A DNA stretch of 64,000 bases from positions 7,316-71,315 of the forward strand of contig CAKPAX010000005.1 in the NCBI GenBank assembly GCA_934133175.1. Reading direction: 5' to 3'. The notes below the pieces were generated by a model that saw nothing but the letters and a program-made list of their open reading frames with translations, did not search any database and was not told the origin of the DNA. Of this stretch, positions 43,203 through 52,744 are shown one piece after another. Made by a program: the position numbers and the translations under genes. Position 1 is the stretch's first letter. Every line of letters begins with the position of its first letter. The DNA is from an uncultured Clostridia bacterium. GTDB lineage: Bacteria > Bacillota > Clostridia > TANB77 > CAG-508.

Positions 43203-44405
43203 ATGCGTAAATTCTTATGTGTGGTTTTAGCTTTAATAATAAGTAGTATAGCTTTATTTTCATATGCAGAAAATGTGGATGAATTACAAACGAAATCTAA
43301 TGAAATAAAAAATCAAATTAACCAGTCGAATGAAAAACTAGATGATGTAAAAAATGAATTGTCAGCAAATTTGCAACAAGTCCAAAAATTAGATGAAACG
43401 ATAGAAAATGCAGAAAAACAATTAAATGAACTAAACACAAAAATAGAAAATTTACAGAAAAATATTGACCAAATACAAGAAAAATTAAATAAAGTCCAAA
43501 AGGAATATGATAAACAAAAAAAGATGCTAGAAGAAAGATTGGTTTCTATATATGAAGAAGGAGATGTTCAGTATATAGATGTGTTACTTAGTTCTACTAG
43601 TTTATCAGATTTTTTGTCTAATTATTATTTAATAACAGAATTAGCAACATATGATACACAGTTATTAAATGAAGTTGAAACACAAAAAAATATTATAGAA
43701 GAACAAAATAAAAAACTTAGTGAACAAAAAGAACAAATGGCAGAAAATAAACAAACTCAATTGAAAACTTCTAAAGTATTACAGAATAATAAAACTTTAA
43801 GGGAACATTATATATCACAATTATCAGAACAAGAACAAAAAATTCAAGGAGATATAGATGAATATAATAAACAATATAAAGAAATAGAAGCAGAAATTTT
43901 AATGTTATCTAAAAACGTTATAAGTGAAGAATATATTGGTGGAATTATGGCTTGGCCAATTCCGGGTTATACAAGAATTACATCACAATATGGAATGAGA
44001 ACACACCCAATTACAGGTGTATATAAATTACATACAGGTGTTGATGTTGGTGCACCAATAGGAGCGAATTTTATAGCAGCAAATGATGGAGTTGTTACAA
44101 AGGCTAGTTATAATGGAGCGTATGGAAATATGGTTATAATTGATCATGGAGGAGGAGTTTCAACATTATATGCTCATGGATCTGAAATAGTGGTACAAGC
44201 AGGCCAACAAGTAAAAAAAGGTGATGTTGTATTAAAAGTCGGATCAACAGGATATTCAACAGGAGCTCATGCACATTTTGAGGTAAGAATAAATGGACAA
44301 CCAGTAAATCCGATGGATTATATAACTTCAACTAATAAAAAAACAACAGATAGTACTTTAAGTCAAGAAAATAACACAATAGAAAATAATACAGTAAATA
44401 ATTAA
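43203..44405 (+). CDS. Exported coiled-coil M23 peptidase (EnvC/CwlO-like), copy 1
   Basis: A 400-aa cell-wall hydrolase. Signal peptide about 1-22 ending ALFSYAENV, then a long coiled coil rich in Gln, Asn, Lys and Glu (about 28-225), then an M23 domain: HTGVDVGAPIGANF near 278, LYAHGSEIVV near 320 and STGAHAHFEVRINGQPVNPMDYI near 360. Zinc ligands are intact. The coiled-coil plus LytM layout, right after ftsEX, matches the partners that FtsEX switches on at the septum or along the wall. The tail after residue 385 is Ser/Thr/Asn-rich. Confidence 0.92.
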   Translation: MRKFLCVVLALIISSIALFSYAENVDELQTKSNEIKNQINQSNEKLDDVKNELSANLQQVQKLDETIENAEKQLNELNTKIENLQKNIDQIQEKLNKVQKEYDKQKKMLEERLVSIYEEGDVQYIDVLLSSTSLSDFLSNYYLITELATYDTQLLNEVETQKNIIEEQNKKLSEQKEQMAENKQTQLKTSKVLQNNKTLREHYISQLSEQEQKIQGDIDEYNKQYKEIEAEILMLSKNVISEEYIGGIMAWPIPGYTRITSQYGMRTHPITGVYKLHTGVDVGAPIGANFIAANDGVVTKASYNGAYGNMVIIDHGGGVSTLYAHGSEIVVQAGQQVKKGDVVLKVGSTGYSTGAHAHFEVRINGQPVNPMDYITSTNKKTTDSTLSQENNTIENNTVNN

Positions 44406-44429
44406 TTATGAAAATTATGGGAGGAAAAG

Positions 44430-45629
44430 ATGAAGAATATATTTATTAAAATATTGGCAGTAATGTTAATAATAGTATTTATATTACAATACAGTTTTGT
44501 AATGGCAACTAATTCTAAATCAGAACTGCAAGGACAACAATCAGAAATAGATCAACAAATAAAAGAAAAAGAAGAGAAATTAGAAGGAATAAAAACTGAA
44601 AAATCTGAAACATTACAACAAGTGGAAAATTTAATCTCTCAAATTTCAGAATATGAATCAGACATAGATGATTTAGATGATCAAATAGAAGAATTAAATG
44701 GAAAAATAAAAGATTCCGAAGAAGAATTACAAAAAGAACAAAAGGAATATGATGAAAATGAACAAGCTTTGAATGAGAGATTAGTAGCTGTATATGAAAA
44801 TGGAGAAACATCATATTTGGATTTTTTGCTTTCATCAGAAGGATTAACAGATTTTATTTCTAATTATTTTTTAGTGTCAGAACTTGCTACATATGACACA
44901 GATTTATTAGAGTCTATCGAAAAAAAGAAAAATCAAATAGAAGAGCAAAAAAAGAAATTAGAAGAAAGCAAAACTGAGTTAAATAATACAAAAACAAGCA
45001 AAGAGGCAAAACAAAAAAAATTGTCAACTGCTAAAACAGAAAAAAGCAAGTATGCAGCTAAACTTTCAGAAGACGAAAAAAGCACTCAAGCAGAACTTGA
45101 ACAATTTGAAAAAGACAAACAAGAAATTACTGCAAAATTGAAAAAAATAGCAGAACAAGAAGAAGCTGCAAGAAGACAACAAGGAAATAGCGGAACAACT
45201 ATAATATCTGGTAATCCAAGTGCAAGTGGTTATATTTTTCCTGTTTCTGGTTTAAGTAAAGCAAATATAAGAAATAAATCTTATCCTTCTTATAAAGGAC
45301 ATACAGGTGTAGATGTAAATATTGGGGTTACAGGAAAAAGTGTAGTTGCAGTAAAATCAGGAACAGTAGTAATATCACAAGCATTAAAAAATTCAAGTGG
45401 TGGATATAGAAGCTATGGAGAATATGTTGTAATAAGTCATGGAGATGGAACAATGACATTTTATGCACATATGTTAGCTAATTCAAGAAGAGTTCAAGTT
45501 GGATCACATGTATCACAAGGACAAGTTATAGGAACAGTTGGATCAACCGGAAATTCAACGGGAACCCATTTACATTTTGAAGTTAGGGTAGGAGGAAGAC
45601 CTGTTAATCCATTACCATATTTGCCATAA
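44430..45629 (+). CDS. Exported coiled-coil M23 peptidase (EnvC/CwlO-like), copy 2
   Basis: A 399-aa paralogue of the preceding gene. Signal peptide about 1-28, coiled coil about 30-245 with EEAARRQQGNSG at its end, then M23 domain with GHTGVDVNIG near 292, FYAHMLANSRR near 344 and STGTHLHFEVRVGGRPVNPLPYLP at the C-terminus. The catalytic set is intact. Shared blocks between the two, such as YDFLLSS-type and SELATYDT segments in the coiled coil, show tandem duplication. Separated by 24 bases with AGGAGG. Confidence 0.92.
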   Translation: MKNIFIKILAVMLIIVFILQYSFVMATNSKSELQGQQSEIDQQIKEKEEKLEGIKTEKSETLQQVENLISQISEYESDIDDLDDQIEELNGKIKDSEEELQKEQKEYDENEQALNERLVAVYENGETSYLDFLLSSEGLTDFISNYFLVSELATYDTDLLESIEKKKNQIEEQKKKLEESKTELNNTKTSKEAKQKKLSTAKTEKSKYAAKLSEDEKSTQAELEQFEKDKQEITAKLKKIAEQEEAARRQQGNSGTTIISGNPSASGYIFPVSGLSKANIRNKSYPSYKGHTGVDVNIGVTGKSVVAVKSGTVVISQALKNSSGGYRSYGEYVVISHGDGTMTFYAHMLANSRRVQVGSHVSQGQVIGTVGSTGNSTGTHLHFEVRVGGRPVNPLPYLP

Positions 45630-45649
45630 TTATATAGATAGAATGATGA

Positions 45650-45690
45650 ATAGAATTTCTTTATGATTTTATATCATTTAGAAATTCTTA
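45650..45690 (+). other. Hairpin between M23 copy 2 and ctp
   Basis: AGAATTTCT and AGAAATTCT flank an inner ATGAT/ATCAT stem. No long T-run follows, so it may be an RNA processing or partial termination site. Confidence 0.4.
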
Positions 45691-45775
45691 AATTCATGTT
45701 TTAATAAAATTTATAACATAAAAATTATACTTTTAAATATAAAATAATAAGGATAATAATATAAAGGAGATTGCA

Positions 45776-46993
45776 ATGAAAGAAAATAAATCAGAGAGAA
45801 TTTATAAAATAATAATGTTAATAATAGTAACTGCGTTTATAACATTTTTTATAACATCATTAAGTATGTATTCATATTTTACTAAAAATGATAAAGGAGT
45901 TGTACTAGTACAACAATCAAAATCTTCATCTGAATTAGAAAATAAATTAAGTCAGTTTAAATCTTTAATAGATAAATATTTTTTAGGAGATGTTGATGAA
46001 GAAAAATTAGAAGAAAGTGCAATAAAGGGATATATAGAAGGGCTAGACGATAAATATACAGAATATATTTCAAAAGAAGATATGAAAGATTATAAAGCAG
46101 AAATATTAGGAAATTTTGTTGGCGTAGGAATTTACATGACTAAAGATGAAAATGCTAATAGAATTGCTGTTTTGTCTCCAATAAAAGATAGTCCAGCAGA
46201 AAAAGCAGGTATATTACCAGGGGATTTAATAATAAAAGTTGATGATGTAGAATATACTGCAGGTGATATGTCTGTTGCTGCAAATAAAATAAAAGGTGAA
46301 GAAGGTTCAAATGTAAAAATAGAAATATTAAGAAATGGAGAAAGTTTAACATTTAATATGAAAAGGGAAAAGATTAAAACAAATCCGGTTACAGCAAAAA
46401 AATTAGATAATAATATTGGATATATTTCTTTCTCTAGTTTTGATGAAGGAACAGCAAAAGATTTTGAACAAAAATTTAAAGAATTAAGTTCGCAAAATAT
46501 TACATCATTAATTATAGATTTAAGAAATAATGGTGGAGGAATTGTAGATGAAGCAATAGAAATTGCTAATTGTATTGCTGATAAAGATTCTACATTGTTA
46601 ATAACAGTTGATAAAAATAAAAATGAGGAAATAACAAAATCAACTAAGGATCCTATTATAAAAATGCCTATAGTTATTTTAGTAAATGAAAATACTGCAA
46701 GTGCATCAGAAATATTATCTGGAGCTCTAAAAGATTTAAACAAAGCAACAATAGTTGGAAAAAAGACATACGGAAAAGGTGTTATACAACAATTTCTAAC
46801 ATTATCAGATGGAAGTGGATTAAAAATAACTTCTAATGAATATTTTACACCAAATAGAACAACTATAAATAAAGTAGGAATAGAGCCAAATGAAGTTGTA
46901 GAATTACCAGAAAATGTGAAAAACGTTTTGAGTGTAGAACAAAAAGACGATACACAATTACAAAAAGCAATAGAAATATTAAAAAATAAGTAA
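45776..46993 (+). CDS. C-terminal processing protease, S41 family (CtpA/CtpB-like)
   Basis: A membrane-anchored serine protease of 405 aa. N-terminal helix about 10-33; PDZ domain near 110-195 (YMTKDENANRIAVLSPIKDSPAEKAGILPGD); protease domain with catalytic Ser in NENTASASEILSGALKD near 303-319 and Lys in KKTYGKGVIQQFLT near 327-340. In Bacillus CtpB acts in the sporulation checkpoint; in division operons such enzymes trim cell-wall hydrolases or their regulators. Last member of the ftsEX-hydrolase group before pgsA. Confidence 0.93.
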   Translation: MKENKSERIYKIIMLIIVTAFITFFITSLSMYSYFTKNDKGVVLVQQSKSSSELENKLSQFKSLIDKYFLGDVDEEKLEESAIKGYIEGLDDKYTEYISKEDMKDYKAEILGNFVGVGIYMTKDENANRIAVLSPIKDSPAEKAGILPGDLIIKVDDVEYTAGDMSVAANKIKGEEGSNVKIEILRNGESLTFNMKREKIKTNPVTAKKLDNNIGYISFSSFDEGTAKDFEQKFKELSSQNITSLIIDLRNNGGGIVDEAIEIANCIADKDSTLLITVDKNKNEEITKSTKDPIIKMPIVILVNENTASASEILSGALKDLNKATIVGKKTYGKGVIQQFLTLSDGSGLKITSNEYFTPNRTTINKVGIEPNEVVELPENVKNVLSVEQKDDTQLQKAIEILKNK

Positions 46994-47006
46994 AGGAAGA
47001 AAATAA

Positions 47007-47600
47007 ATGAATTTAGCAAATAAATTAACAATTTTTAGAATATTTTTAGTTCCAATTATGGTAGTAATTCCATTTTTTAATATATCAGGTGAAATGTTTG
47101 GAATTCCTTATTCTTTTATAATAATAGATGCAATCTTTATAATTGCATCTATTACAGATAAATTAGATGGATATATAGCAAGATCAAGAAATCAAATAAC
47201 AACATTTGGCAAATTTTTAGATCCACTAGCAGATAAGATACTAGTATTAGCAGCAATGATTATGCTTGTGGAAGTTGGAAAGTTACCAGCTTGGATTCCT
47301 ATAATTGTATTAGCAAGAGAATTTATAGTATCAGGATATAGATTAGTTGCTGTAGAAAAAGGTGGAAAAGTTATTGCTGCATCAATTTGGGGCAAACTTA
47401 AAACAGTTACACAAATGTTAGCAATTATATTAGCATTTATAGATTTAAATGCATTTGCAACATGTTTTAAAGGAAATTTATCAGGATATAGTTTTGTGAT
47501 TAATTTAATTGTAACAATTTTAATGATAATATCTGTTATAGCAACTATATTTTCTGGTTGGGATTATATAAAAGATGGAAAAAATTTATTAAAAGATTAA
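47007..47600 (+). CDS. pgsA: CDP-diacylglycerol--glycerol-3-phosphate 3-phosphatidyltransferase
   Basis: Makes phosphatidylglycerol phosphate. The CDP-alcohol phosphotransferase motif D-G-x2-A-R-x8-G-x3-D-x3-D reads DGYIARSRNQITTFGKFLDP near residue 52. The 197-aa protein has several helices. Thirteen bases after the S41 gene with AAAGGAAG. Fits supply of phospholipids next to envelope genes. Confidence 0.94.
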   Translation: MNLANKLTIFRIFLVPIMVVIPFFNISGEMFGIPYSFIIIDAIFIIASITDKLDGYIARSRNQITTFGKFLDPLADKILVLAAMIMLVEVGKLPAWIPIIVLAREFIVSGYRLVAVEKGGKVIAASIWGKLKTVTQMLAIILAFIDLNAFATCFKGNLSGYSFVINLIVTILMIISVIATIFSGWDYIKDGKNLLKD

Positions 47601-47638
47601 AAGTTTTTATAAATAATTAATGATAATACATAATAAAC

Positions 47639-47667
47639 TTGACAAAATAAAGGAATTGGATTAATAT
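47639..47667 (+). promoter_or_regulatory. Promoter of greA
   Basis: TTGACA at 47639-47644 and TAATAT at 47662-47667, 17 bases apart. A TTGGATT / AATCCAA pair folds in the leader. Confidence 0.75.
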
Positions 47668-47702
47668 ATTAAGAAATTCAATCCAAATAAGGAGGAAATA
47701 AA

Positions 47703-48179
47703 ATGGACGAGAAAGAAGTAATATTAACACAAGAAGGATATGATAATTTAGAAAAACAATTAGAATATCTTAGAACTGAAAAAAGAACAGAAATAGCAGA
47801 AAGAATTAAAGTTGCATTAGGATTTGGAGATTTATCAGAAAACTCAGAATATGATGAAGCCAAAACAGCACAATCAGAAAACGAAGTTAAGATAGCTGAA
47901 TTAGAAAATAAATTAAGATATGCAAAAATAATAGATGAATCAGAAATAGACACAAAAACAGTTCAAATAGGAAATTGTGTTAAAGTGTTAGATATGGAAT
48001 TTAATGAAGAAGTTGAATACACAATAGTAGGATCAACAGAAGTTGATTTAGCTGAAAATAAAATATCTAATGAATCACCAGTAGGAAAAGCACTTTTAGG
48101 AGCAAAAAAGGGTCAAATTGTTGATGTTGATGCTCCAGCAGGTGTTATGCAATATAAAATTTTATCTATAAAAAAATAA
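47703..48179 (+). CDS. greA: Transcription elongation factor GreA
   Basis: Rescues backtracked RNA polymerase. The 158-aa protein has the N-terminal coiled coil with [22 protein letters not shown] near 8 and the tip acidic residues in [16 protein letters not shown] near 39. The C-terminal FKBP-like domain includes [21 protein letters not shown] near 120. ATG 47703 follows AAGGAGGAAATAAA. Confidence 0.96.
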   Translation: MDEKEVILTQEGYDNLEKQLEYLRTEKRTEIAERIKVALGFGDLSENSEYDEAKTAQSENEVKIAELENKLRYAKIIDESEIDTKTVQIGNCVKVLDMEFNEEVEYTIVGSTEVDLAENKISNESPVGKALLGAKKGQIVDVDAPAGVMQYKILSIKK

Positions 48180-48184
48180 TAAGT

Positions 48185-48217
48185 AAAAAAGTGAACATTT
48201 TTTAATGTTCACTTTTT
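48185..48217 (+). terminator. Terminator after greA
   Basis: Perfect stem AAAAAAGTGAACATT / AATGTTCACTTTTT with a short T loop. Confidence 0.88.
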
Positions 48218-48246
48218 GTATACTATAGCAGGATTATTAAAATAAC

Positions 48247-48969
48247 TTAGATATTTAAAGCACTTTCTAATGCAAGTTTAATCATATTATTTAAACCAGT
48301 TTGTCTTTCTTCTGGTGTAGCAATTTTATCAATATATTTAGAATCAACTACGCTCATTAAACAAGCTGCTTTTTTATTTAAAAGTTTGGCATTATAGAAT
48401 AGAGCAAAGGCTTCCATTTCTGCACCAAGTGGATTAAGATTTTTGGGTAATCTTTCTAAAAATTTATTTACATCAGTCATATAAACATCAAAACAATCAG
48501 TACAAACGGTATTTCCTTTAAAAATATTTATATTTAAATCTTTTGCAGTATTAGAAATTATATCATTTAAATATTTATCAGAATAAGATAAATGACAATC
48601 ATCGTTATTTAATGTTAATGCATAATTACTTTCTGAATATGCAGCTTCTGATAAAATGATATCAAACAATTTATTATTTGGCATATATCCACCACAAGAA
48701 CCTATTCTAATTATTGATTCTACATTATAAAATTTATATAATTCATAAGTATAAATACCAACACTAGGTATTCCCATACCATGTGCCATAACCGTTAATT
48801 GTTTTCCTTTATATTTTCCGGTATATGCATACATACCACGTACAGAATTAACTAATTTATAATCTTCTAAAAAATTTTCTGCAATATATTTTGCTCTTAA
48901 TGGATCACCAGGCATTATAACTATTTTTGCAATATCTCCTAAATTTGCTTCATTATGAGGTGTAGACAT
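48247..48969 (-). CDS. deoD: Purine nucleoside phosphorylase, DeoD type
   Basis: Reversible phosphorolysis of purine nucleosides, 240 aa, hexameric NP-I family. Motifs are MPGDPLRAKYIAENFL near 19, GMGIPSVGIYTYEL near 63, RIGSCGGY near 87 and AEMEAFALFYNAK near 180 with the ribose-binding Glu. ATG 48969 follows AAAGGAGGAATTTAA. Divergent from the LRR gene. Confidence 0.95.
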   Translation of the reverse strand: MSTPHNEANLGDIAKIVIMPGDPLRAKYIAENFLEDYKLVNSVRGMYAYTGKYKGKQLTVMAHGMGIPSVGIYTYELYKFYNVESIIRIGSCGGYMPNNKLFDIILSEAAYSESNYALTLNNDDCHLSYSDKYLNDIISNTAKDLNINIFKGNTVCTDCFDVYMTDVNKFLERLPKNLNPLGAEMEAFALFYNAKLLNKKAACLMSVVDSKYIDKIATPEERQTGLNNMIKLALESALNI

Positions 48970-49002
48970 TTAAATTCCTCCTTTAATTTTATTTGTATTC
49001 AA

Positions 49003-49031
49003 ATTATATGTTTAATAAATATATTTGTCAA
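49003..49031 (-). promoter_or_regulatory. Promoter of deoD
   Basis: On the minus strand TTGACA (49026-49031) and TATAAT (49003-49008), 17 bases apart. Confidence 0.8.
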
Positions 49032-49058
49032 ATAATATTAAAATATATTAAAATGATG

Positions 49059-49087
49059 TTTACAAAAATAAATATATAAGATAGAAT
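49059..49087 (+). promoter_or_regulatory. Promoter of the pilin-LRR gene
   Basis: TTTACA at 49059-49064 and TAGAAT at 49082-49087, 17 bases apart. Confidence 0.6.
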
Positions 49088-49124
49088 ATAAGCCGATTAA
49101 CAAATGAAAAGGAGAATAATAAAA

Positions 49125-50972
49125 ATGAAAAAACAAAATAATAATAAAGGTATAACATTAATAGCATTGGTAATAACAATTATTGTTCTTTTAATACTTG
49201 CAGGGGTAACTATAAGTTTATTAACAGGAAAAAATGGTATATTGACACAAGCACAAAAAGCTAAAGAATTAAATGAAATATCAGATTTTGAAGAACAAAT
49301 AAAATTAGCTGTATTAACATCAAAAATTAACTCGGATTCAAAAATAGATTTAAATACTTTAGAAAGTGAAATAAAAAAAATAAGTGATGTAGAAATAGCC
49401 CAAAAATCAAATGATAACGAATTGCCTTGGATAGTGAAAAAAAGAGAAAAAACGTGTATTATAGAAAGTGATGGTACGATAAAGCTAGATAGTGTTCAGG
49501 AAGATATAACAGAAGAAGCGGGACTATATAATACAAATAATGAAATGGTTGTATCTTGGAATGAATTAGTTGAAAAATATGGATTAGACTTATCTAAGGA
49601 TTATACACCAACAACTTATGAAACTGATGAGACTTCATTATATAATATTTTAAAGAACAATGAATTTGATGAAAAAAAATTAGTGATAGGTAATAATATT
49701 AATAAAATAGGAACATATGCTTTTATTGGATGTACAAAGTTGCTAGATGTACAAATTCCTGATTCTGTTGTAGAACTTGGAAATGCAGCATTTCAAGGAA
49801 CAAATGTAGAAAATGTACGATTATCTAATAATTTAACTAGTATAGGAATAGGAATGTTTTCAGGATGTAATAAATTACAAAGCATAAATATTCCAGATAA
49901 TATTACCGAAATACAAAATGGAGCCTTTTCTAGTGCAAGAGCATTAAAATCTGTAAATATGTCTAAAAATATAAATAAAATTGGTGATGGAGCATTTCAA
50001 GGAGCTGCTTTAAGTGGTGATTTAAAATTTTATGCACCAATTGAATATGTTGGAAATGGAGCATTTTCAAATACTTCAATTAGTTCAGCTGTATTCGAAA
50101 ATAATGTTAAAAACTTTGGAGCAGGTGTGTTTTCAAATTGTAGTCTATTAACATCTATTGAACTTAGAGGAGGAGTTGATTCACTTACTCCAGGAGCTTT
50201 TGGTGGAAGTATTGCACTTGAAAGCATTTATTTTGGTGAAGGTACAACAGAACTATCTTTTAATGCATTAGCAGGATGCAATAATTTGAAAAATGTTGTA
50301 TTACCTAAAACTATAACAAAAATTTCAGATTCGGCATTTGGTGGAGATAAAACATTAACTGAAATAAATATACCAGAATCTGTAACTGAAATAGGAAATT
50401 CAGCATTTGGAGGCTGTGAATCTTTGACTTCAATAACAATTCCAAGTTCTGTTATTACAACAGGTACACTTTTATTTACACAAGATTATAAATTAGAAAC
50501 TGTAATATTAAAAGGAGATATTAGTTCAGGATATAATAAGAAAATGTTTGATGGATGTCCTTCAATAAAAAATATAAAGTTTGAAGGTAATTATAGTATA
50601 ACTGATAGTATAATTAGTAGTGATTTGGTAAATTTAGAGACAGTATATTTTGCAAGTGCAACTCAATTGCCAAATGGAATGTTTGCAGCTAAATATAGTA
50701 AATTGCAAAATATAGTTTTACCAAATAATTTAGAAACAATTTCAGCTGGAATGTTTAATGCTTGTGTAGCATTAAAAACAATACAGATTCCAACAAGTGT
50801 AAAAACAATAGGTATGGGAGCTTTTGCAGGATGCACAGACTTAGAAGTAACAATTCCTGATGGGGTTGAAACTATAGAAAGTGGTGCATTTGGAGATGTT
50901 AAACATATATATTACAATGGACCTGCTACAGATATAAGCAATACAAATTGGGGAGCAAAGTTAATGAATTAA
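49125..50972 (+). CDS. Pilin-anchored BspA-type leucine-rich repeat surface protein
   Basis: A 615-aa protein. Leader MKKQNNNKG is followed by ITLIALVITIIVLLILAGVT, the pattern of type IV prepilins but with Ala in place of Glu at +5. Residues about 60-165 form a linker domain. From about 170 to the end are LRR_5 repeats: IPDSVVELGNAAFQGT, GMFSGCNKLQSINIPDNITEI, SAFGGCESLTSITIPSS and so on, about 17 to 18 units. Such repeats bind host or bacterial surface molecules in Bacteroides, Treponema and others; here the binding partner is unknown. ATG 49125 follows AAAAGGAG; an ATG 21 bases upstream overlaps that site. Confidence 0.85.
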   Translation: MKKQNNNKGITLIALVITIIVLLILAGVTISLLTGKNGILTQAQKAKELNEISDFEEQIKLAVLTSKINSDSKIDLNTLESEIKKISDVEIAQKSNDNELPWIVKKREKTCIIESDGTIKLDSVQEDITEEAGLYNTNNEMVVSWNELVEKYGLDLSKDYTPTTYETDETSLYNILKNNEFDEKKLVIGNNINKIGTYAFIGCTKLLDVQIPDSVVELGNAAFQGTNVENVRLSNNLTSIGIGMFSGCNKLQSINIPDNITEIQNGAFSSARALKSVNMSKNINKIGDGAFQGAALSGDLKFYAPIEYVGNGAFSNTSISSAVFENNVKNFGAGVFSNCSLLTSIELRGGVDSLTPGAFGGSIALESIYFGEGTTELSFNALAGCNNLKNVVLPKTITKISDSAFGGDKTLTEINIPESVTEIGNSAFGGCESLTSITIPSSVITTGTLLFTQDYKLETVILKGDISSGYNKKMFDGCPSIKNIKFEGNYSITDSIISSDLVNLETVYFASATQLPNGMFAAKYSKLQNIVLPNNLETISAGMFNACVALKTIQIPTSVKTIGMGAFAGCTDLEVTIPDGVETIESGAFGDVKHIYYNGPATDISNTNWGAKLMN

Positions 50973-50999
50973 TAATTTGTCAAAAATTTTAGAAAAAAC

Positions 51000-51028
51000 T
51001 TGATTTTTGATTGTAACAATGATAAGAT
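51000..51028 (+). promoter_or_regulatory. Promoter of pyrG
   Basis: TTGATT at 51000-51005 and TAAGAT at 51023-51028, 17 bases apart. Confidence 0.6.
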
Positions 51029-51041
51029 GATTAATGTAAAT

Positions 51042-51091
51042 AATAGATTAAAAAAAAACCGATTTTGGAATTTCTTTTTAATCTATTTTTT
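51042..51091 (+). promoter_or_regulatory. Leader attenuator hairpin of pyrG
   Basis: AATAGATTAAAAA at 51042-51054 pairs with TTTTTAATCTATT at 51075-51087, followed by U6 to 51091. It starts a few bases from the predicted +1 and ends upstream of the ribosome site. Confidence 0.6.
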
Positions 51092-51116
51092 CATTTTGAG
51101 GATTAGGAGGTATAAA

Positions 51117-52724
51117 ATGAACACAAAATATATTTTTGTAACAGGAGGAGTTGTATCAGGATTAGGAAAAGGAATTACAGCTGCATCATTGGGAAGGTTA
51201 TTAAAAAACAGAGGTTATAAAGTTACAATACAAAAATTTGACCCATATTTAAATGTTGATCCAGGAACGATGAGTCCATATGAGCATGGTGAAGTTTTTG
51301 TGACAGATGATGGAGCGGAAACAGATTTAGATTTAGGACATTATGAAAGATTTATAGACGAAAACTTGACTAAAAATTCAAGTGTAACAATGGGAAAAAT
51401 ATATTCACATGTTATAGAAAAAGAAAGAAAGGGAGATTACTTAGGAAAAACTGTACAAGTAATACCACATGTTACAAATGAAATAAAAGAAAAAATATAC
51501 AGTTTTGAAAATACAGATACAGATATAGTTATAACAGAATTAGGTGGTACAGTTGGAGATATAGAAGGATTATCAATAATAGAAGCAATAAGACAAGTGG
51601 GATTAGAAAAAAACCCAGAAGATGTATTATATATACACGTAACACTTTTACCATATATATTTGGTTCTAATGAAATTAAATCAAAACCAACACAACATTC
51701 TGTAAAGGAATTACAAGGTTATGGAATTAAACCAAATATACTAGTTTGTAGAACTGAAACAGATATACCAGAATCAATAAGAGAAAAATTGGCTTTATTC
51801 TGCAATGTAAGAAAAACTAGTGTAATTCAAAATAAAACAGCAGATAATTTATATGCAGTACCATTAATGCTAGAAGAAGAAGGATTAGCAAGAGAAGTTT
51901 GCAATTATTTAAAATTAGATAAATATATTCCTGATAATAGTAAATGGGAAGAAATGATACAAAACATTAGGCAAATAGGTGATGAAACTGTAAAAATTGC
52001 TATAGTAGGAAAATATATACAGTTAGAGGATTCATACATTTCTGTAATGGAAAGTTTAAGACATGCAGGATTTGCAAATAAAGTAAGAGTTGATATTGAA
52101 TTAATAGATTCAGAAACAATAAATAAAGAAAATGTAAAAGAAAAATTGAAAGGAATACAAGGAATTGTTGTTCCTGGAGGCTTTGGAAATAGAGGAATAG
52201 AAGGAAAAATAGAAACAATAAAATATGCAAGAGAAAATAAAATTCCATTTTTAGGTATATGTTTAGGTATGCAAATGGCTGTTGTTGAATATGCTAGAAA
52301 TGTATTAGGATTACAAGATAGTAATTCTGCAGAATTTAGTGAAACAACTAAAAATCCAGTTATACATATAATGGAAGATCAAAAGGATGTTGATCAAAAG
52401 GGTGGAACTATGAGACTTGGAAGTTATCCTTGTAAAATAAAGGAAGGAACACTTGCAAGAAAATTATATAATCAAGAAATGATAAATGAAAGACATAGAC
52501 ATAGATTTGAATACAATAATGATTATAAAGAAAGATTAGAAAATGCAGGATTAATATGTTCTGGTACTTCACCTAATGGTCAATTAGTAGAAATTGTAGA
52601 GTTACAAGAAAAAGAACATCCATATTTTATAGCAGGACAATTTCATCCAGAATTAAAATCAAGACCAAATAAACCAGCTCCATTATTTGTAGGATTAGTG
52701 GAAGCAGCTAAAAAAATAAAATAA
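51117..52724 (+). CDS. pyrG: CTP synthase
   Basis: Aminates UTP to CTP with glutamine, 535 aa. Synthetase domain: [20 protein letters not shown] near 4, [21 protein letters not shown] near 42 and [19 protein letters not shown] near 143. Glutaminase domain: [14 protein letters not shown] near 350, the nucleophile in [12 protein letters not shown] near 377, and [12 protein letters not shown] with the catalytic His and Glu near 510. ATG 51117 follows TTAGGAGGTATAAA; the frame is open further upstream through the leader but that is not translated sense. Confidence 0.97.
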   Translation: MNTKYIFVTGGVVSGLGKGITAASLGRLLKNRGYKVTIQKFDPYLNVDPGTMSPYEHGEVFVTDDGAETDLDLGHYERFIDENLTKNSSVTMGKIYSHVIEKERKGDYLGKTVQVIPHVTNEIKEKIYSFENTDTDIVITELGGTVGDIEGLSIIEAIRQVGLEKNPEDVLYIHVTLLPYIFGSNEIKSKPTQHSVKELQGYGIKPNILVCRTETDIPESIREKLALFCNVRKTSVIQNKTADNLYAVPLMLEEEGLAREVCNYLKLDKYIPDNSKWEEMIQNIRQIGDETVKIAIVGKYIQLEDSYISVMESLRHAGFANKVRVDIELIDSETINKENVKEKLKGIQGIVVPGGFGNRGIEGKIETIKYARENKIPFLGICLGMQMAVVEYARNVLGLQDSNSAEFSETTKNPVIHIMEDQKDVDQKGGTMRLGSYPCKIKEGTLARKLYNQEMINERHRHRFEYNNDYKERLENAGLICSGTSPNGQLVEIVELQEKEHPYFIAGQFHPELKSRPNKPAPLFVGLVEAAKKIK

Positions 52725-52744
52725 AATATAAAAGGGGAAGAAAA

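Noticed and set aside
46132..47031. Minus-strand open frame of about 299 codons across the S41 protease gene
   Set aside because: Antisense to a well-supported protease with catalytic motifs; no ribosome site and no recognisable domain.
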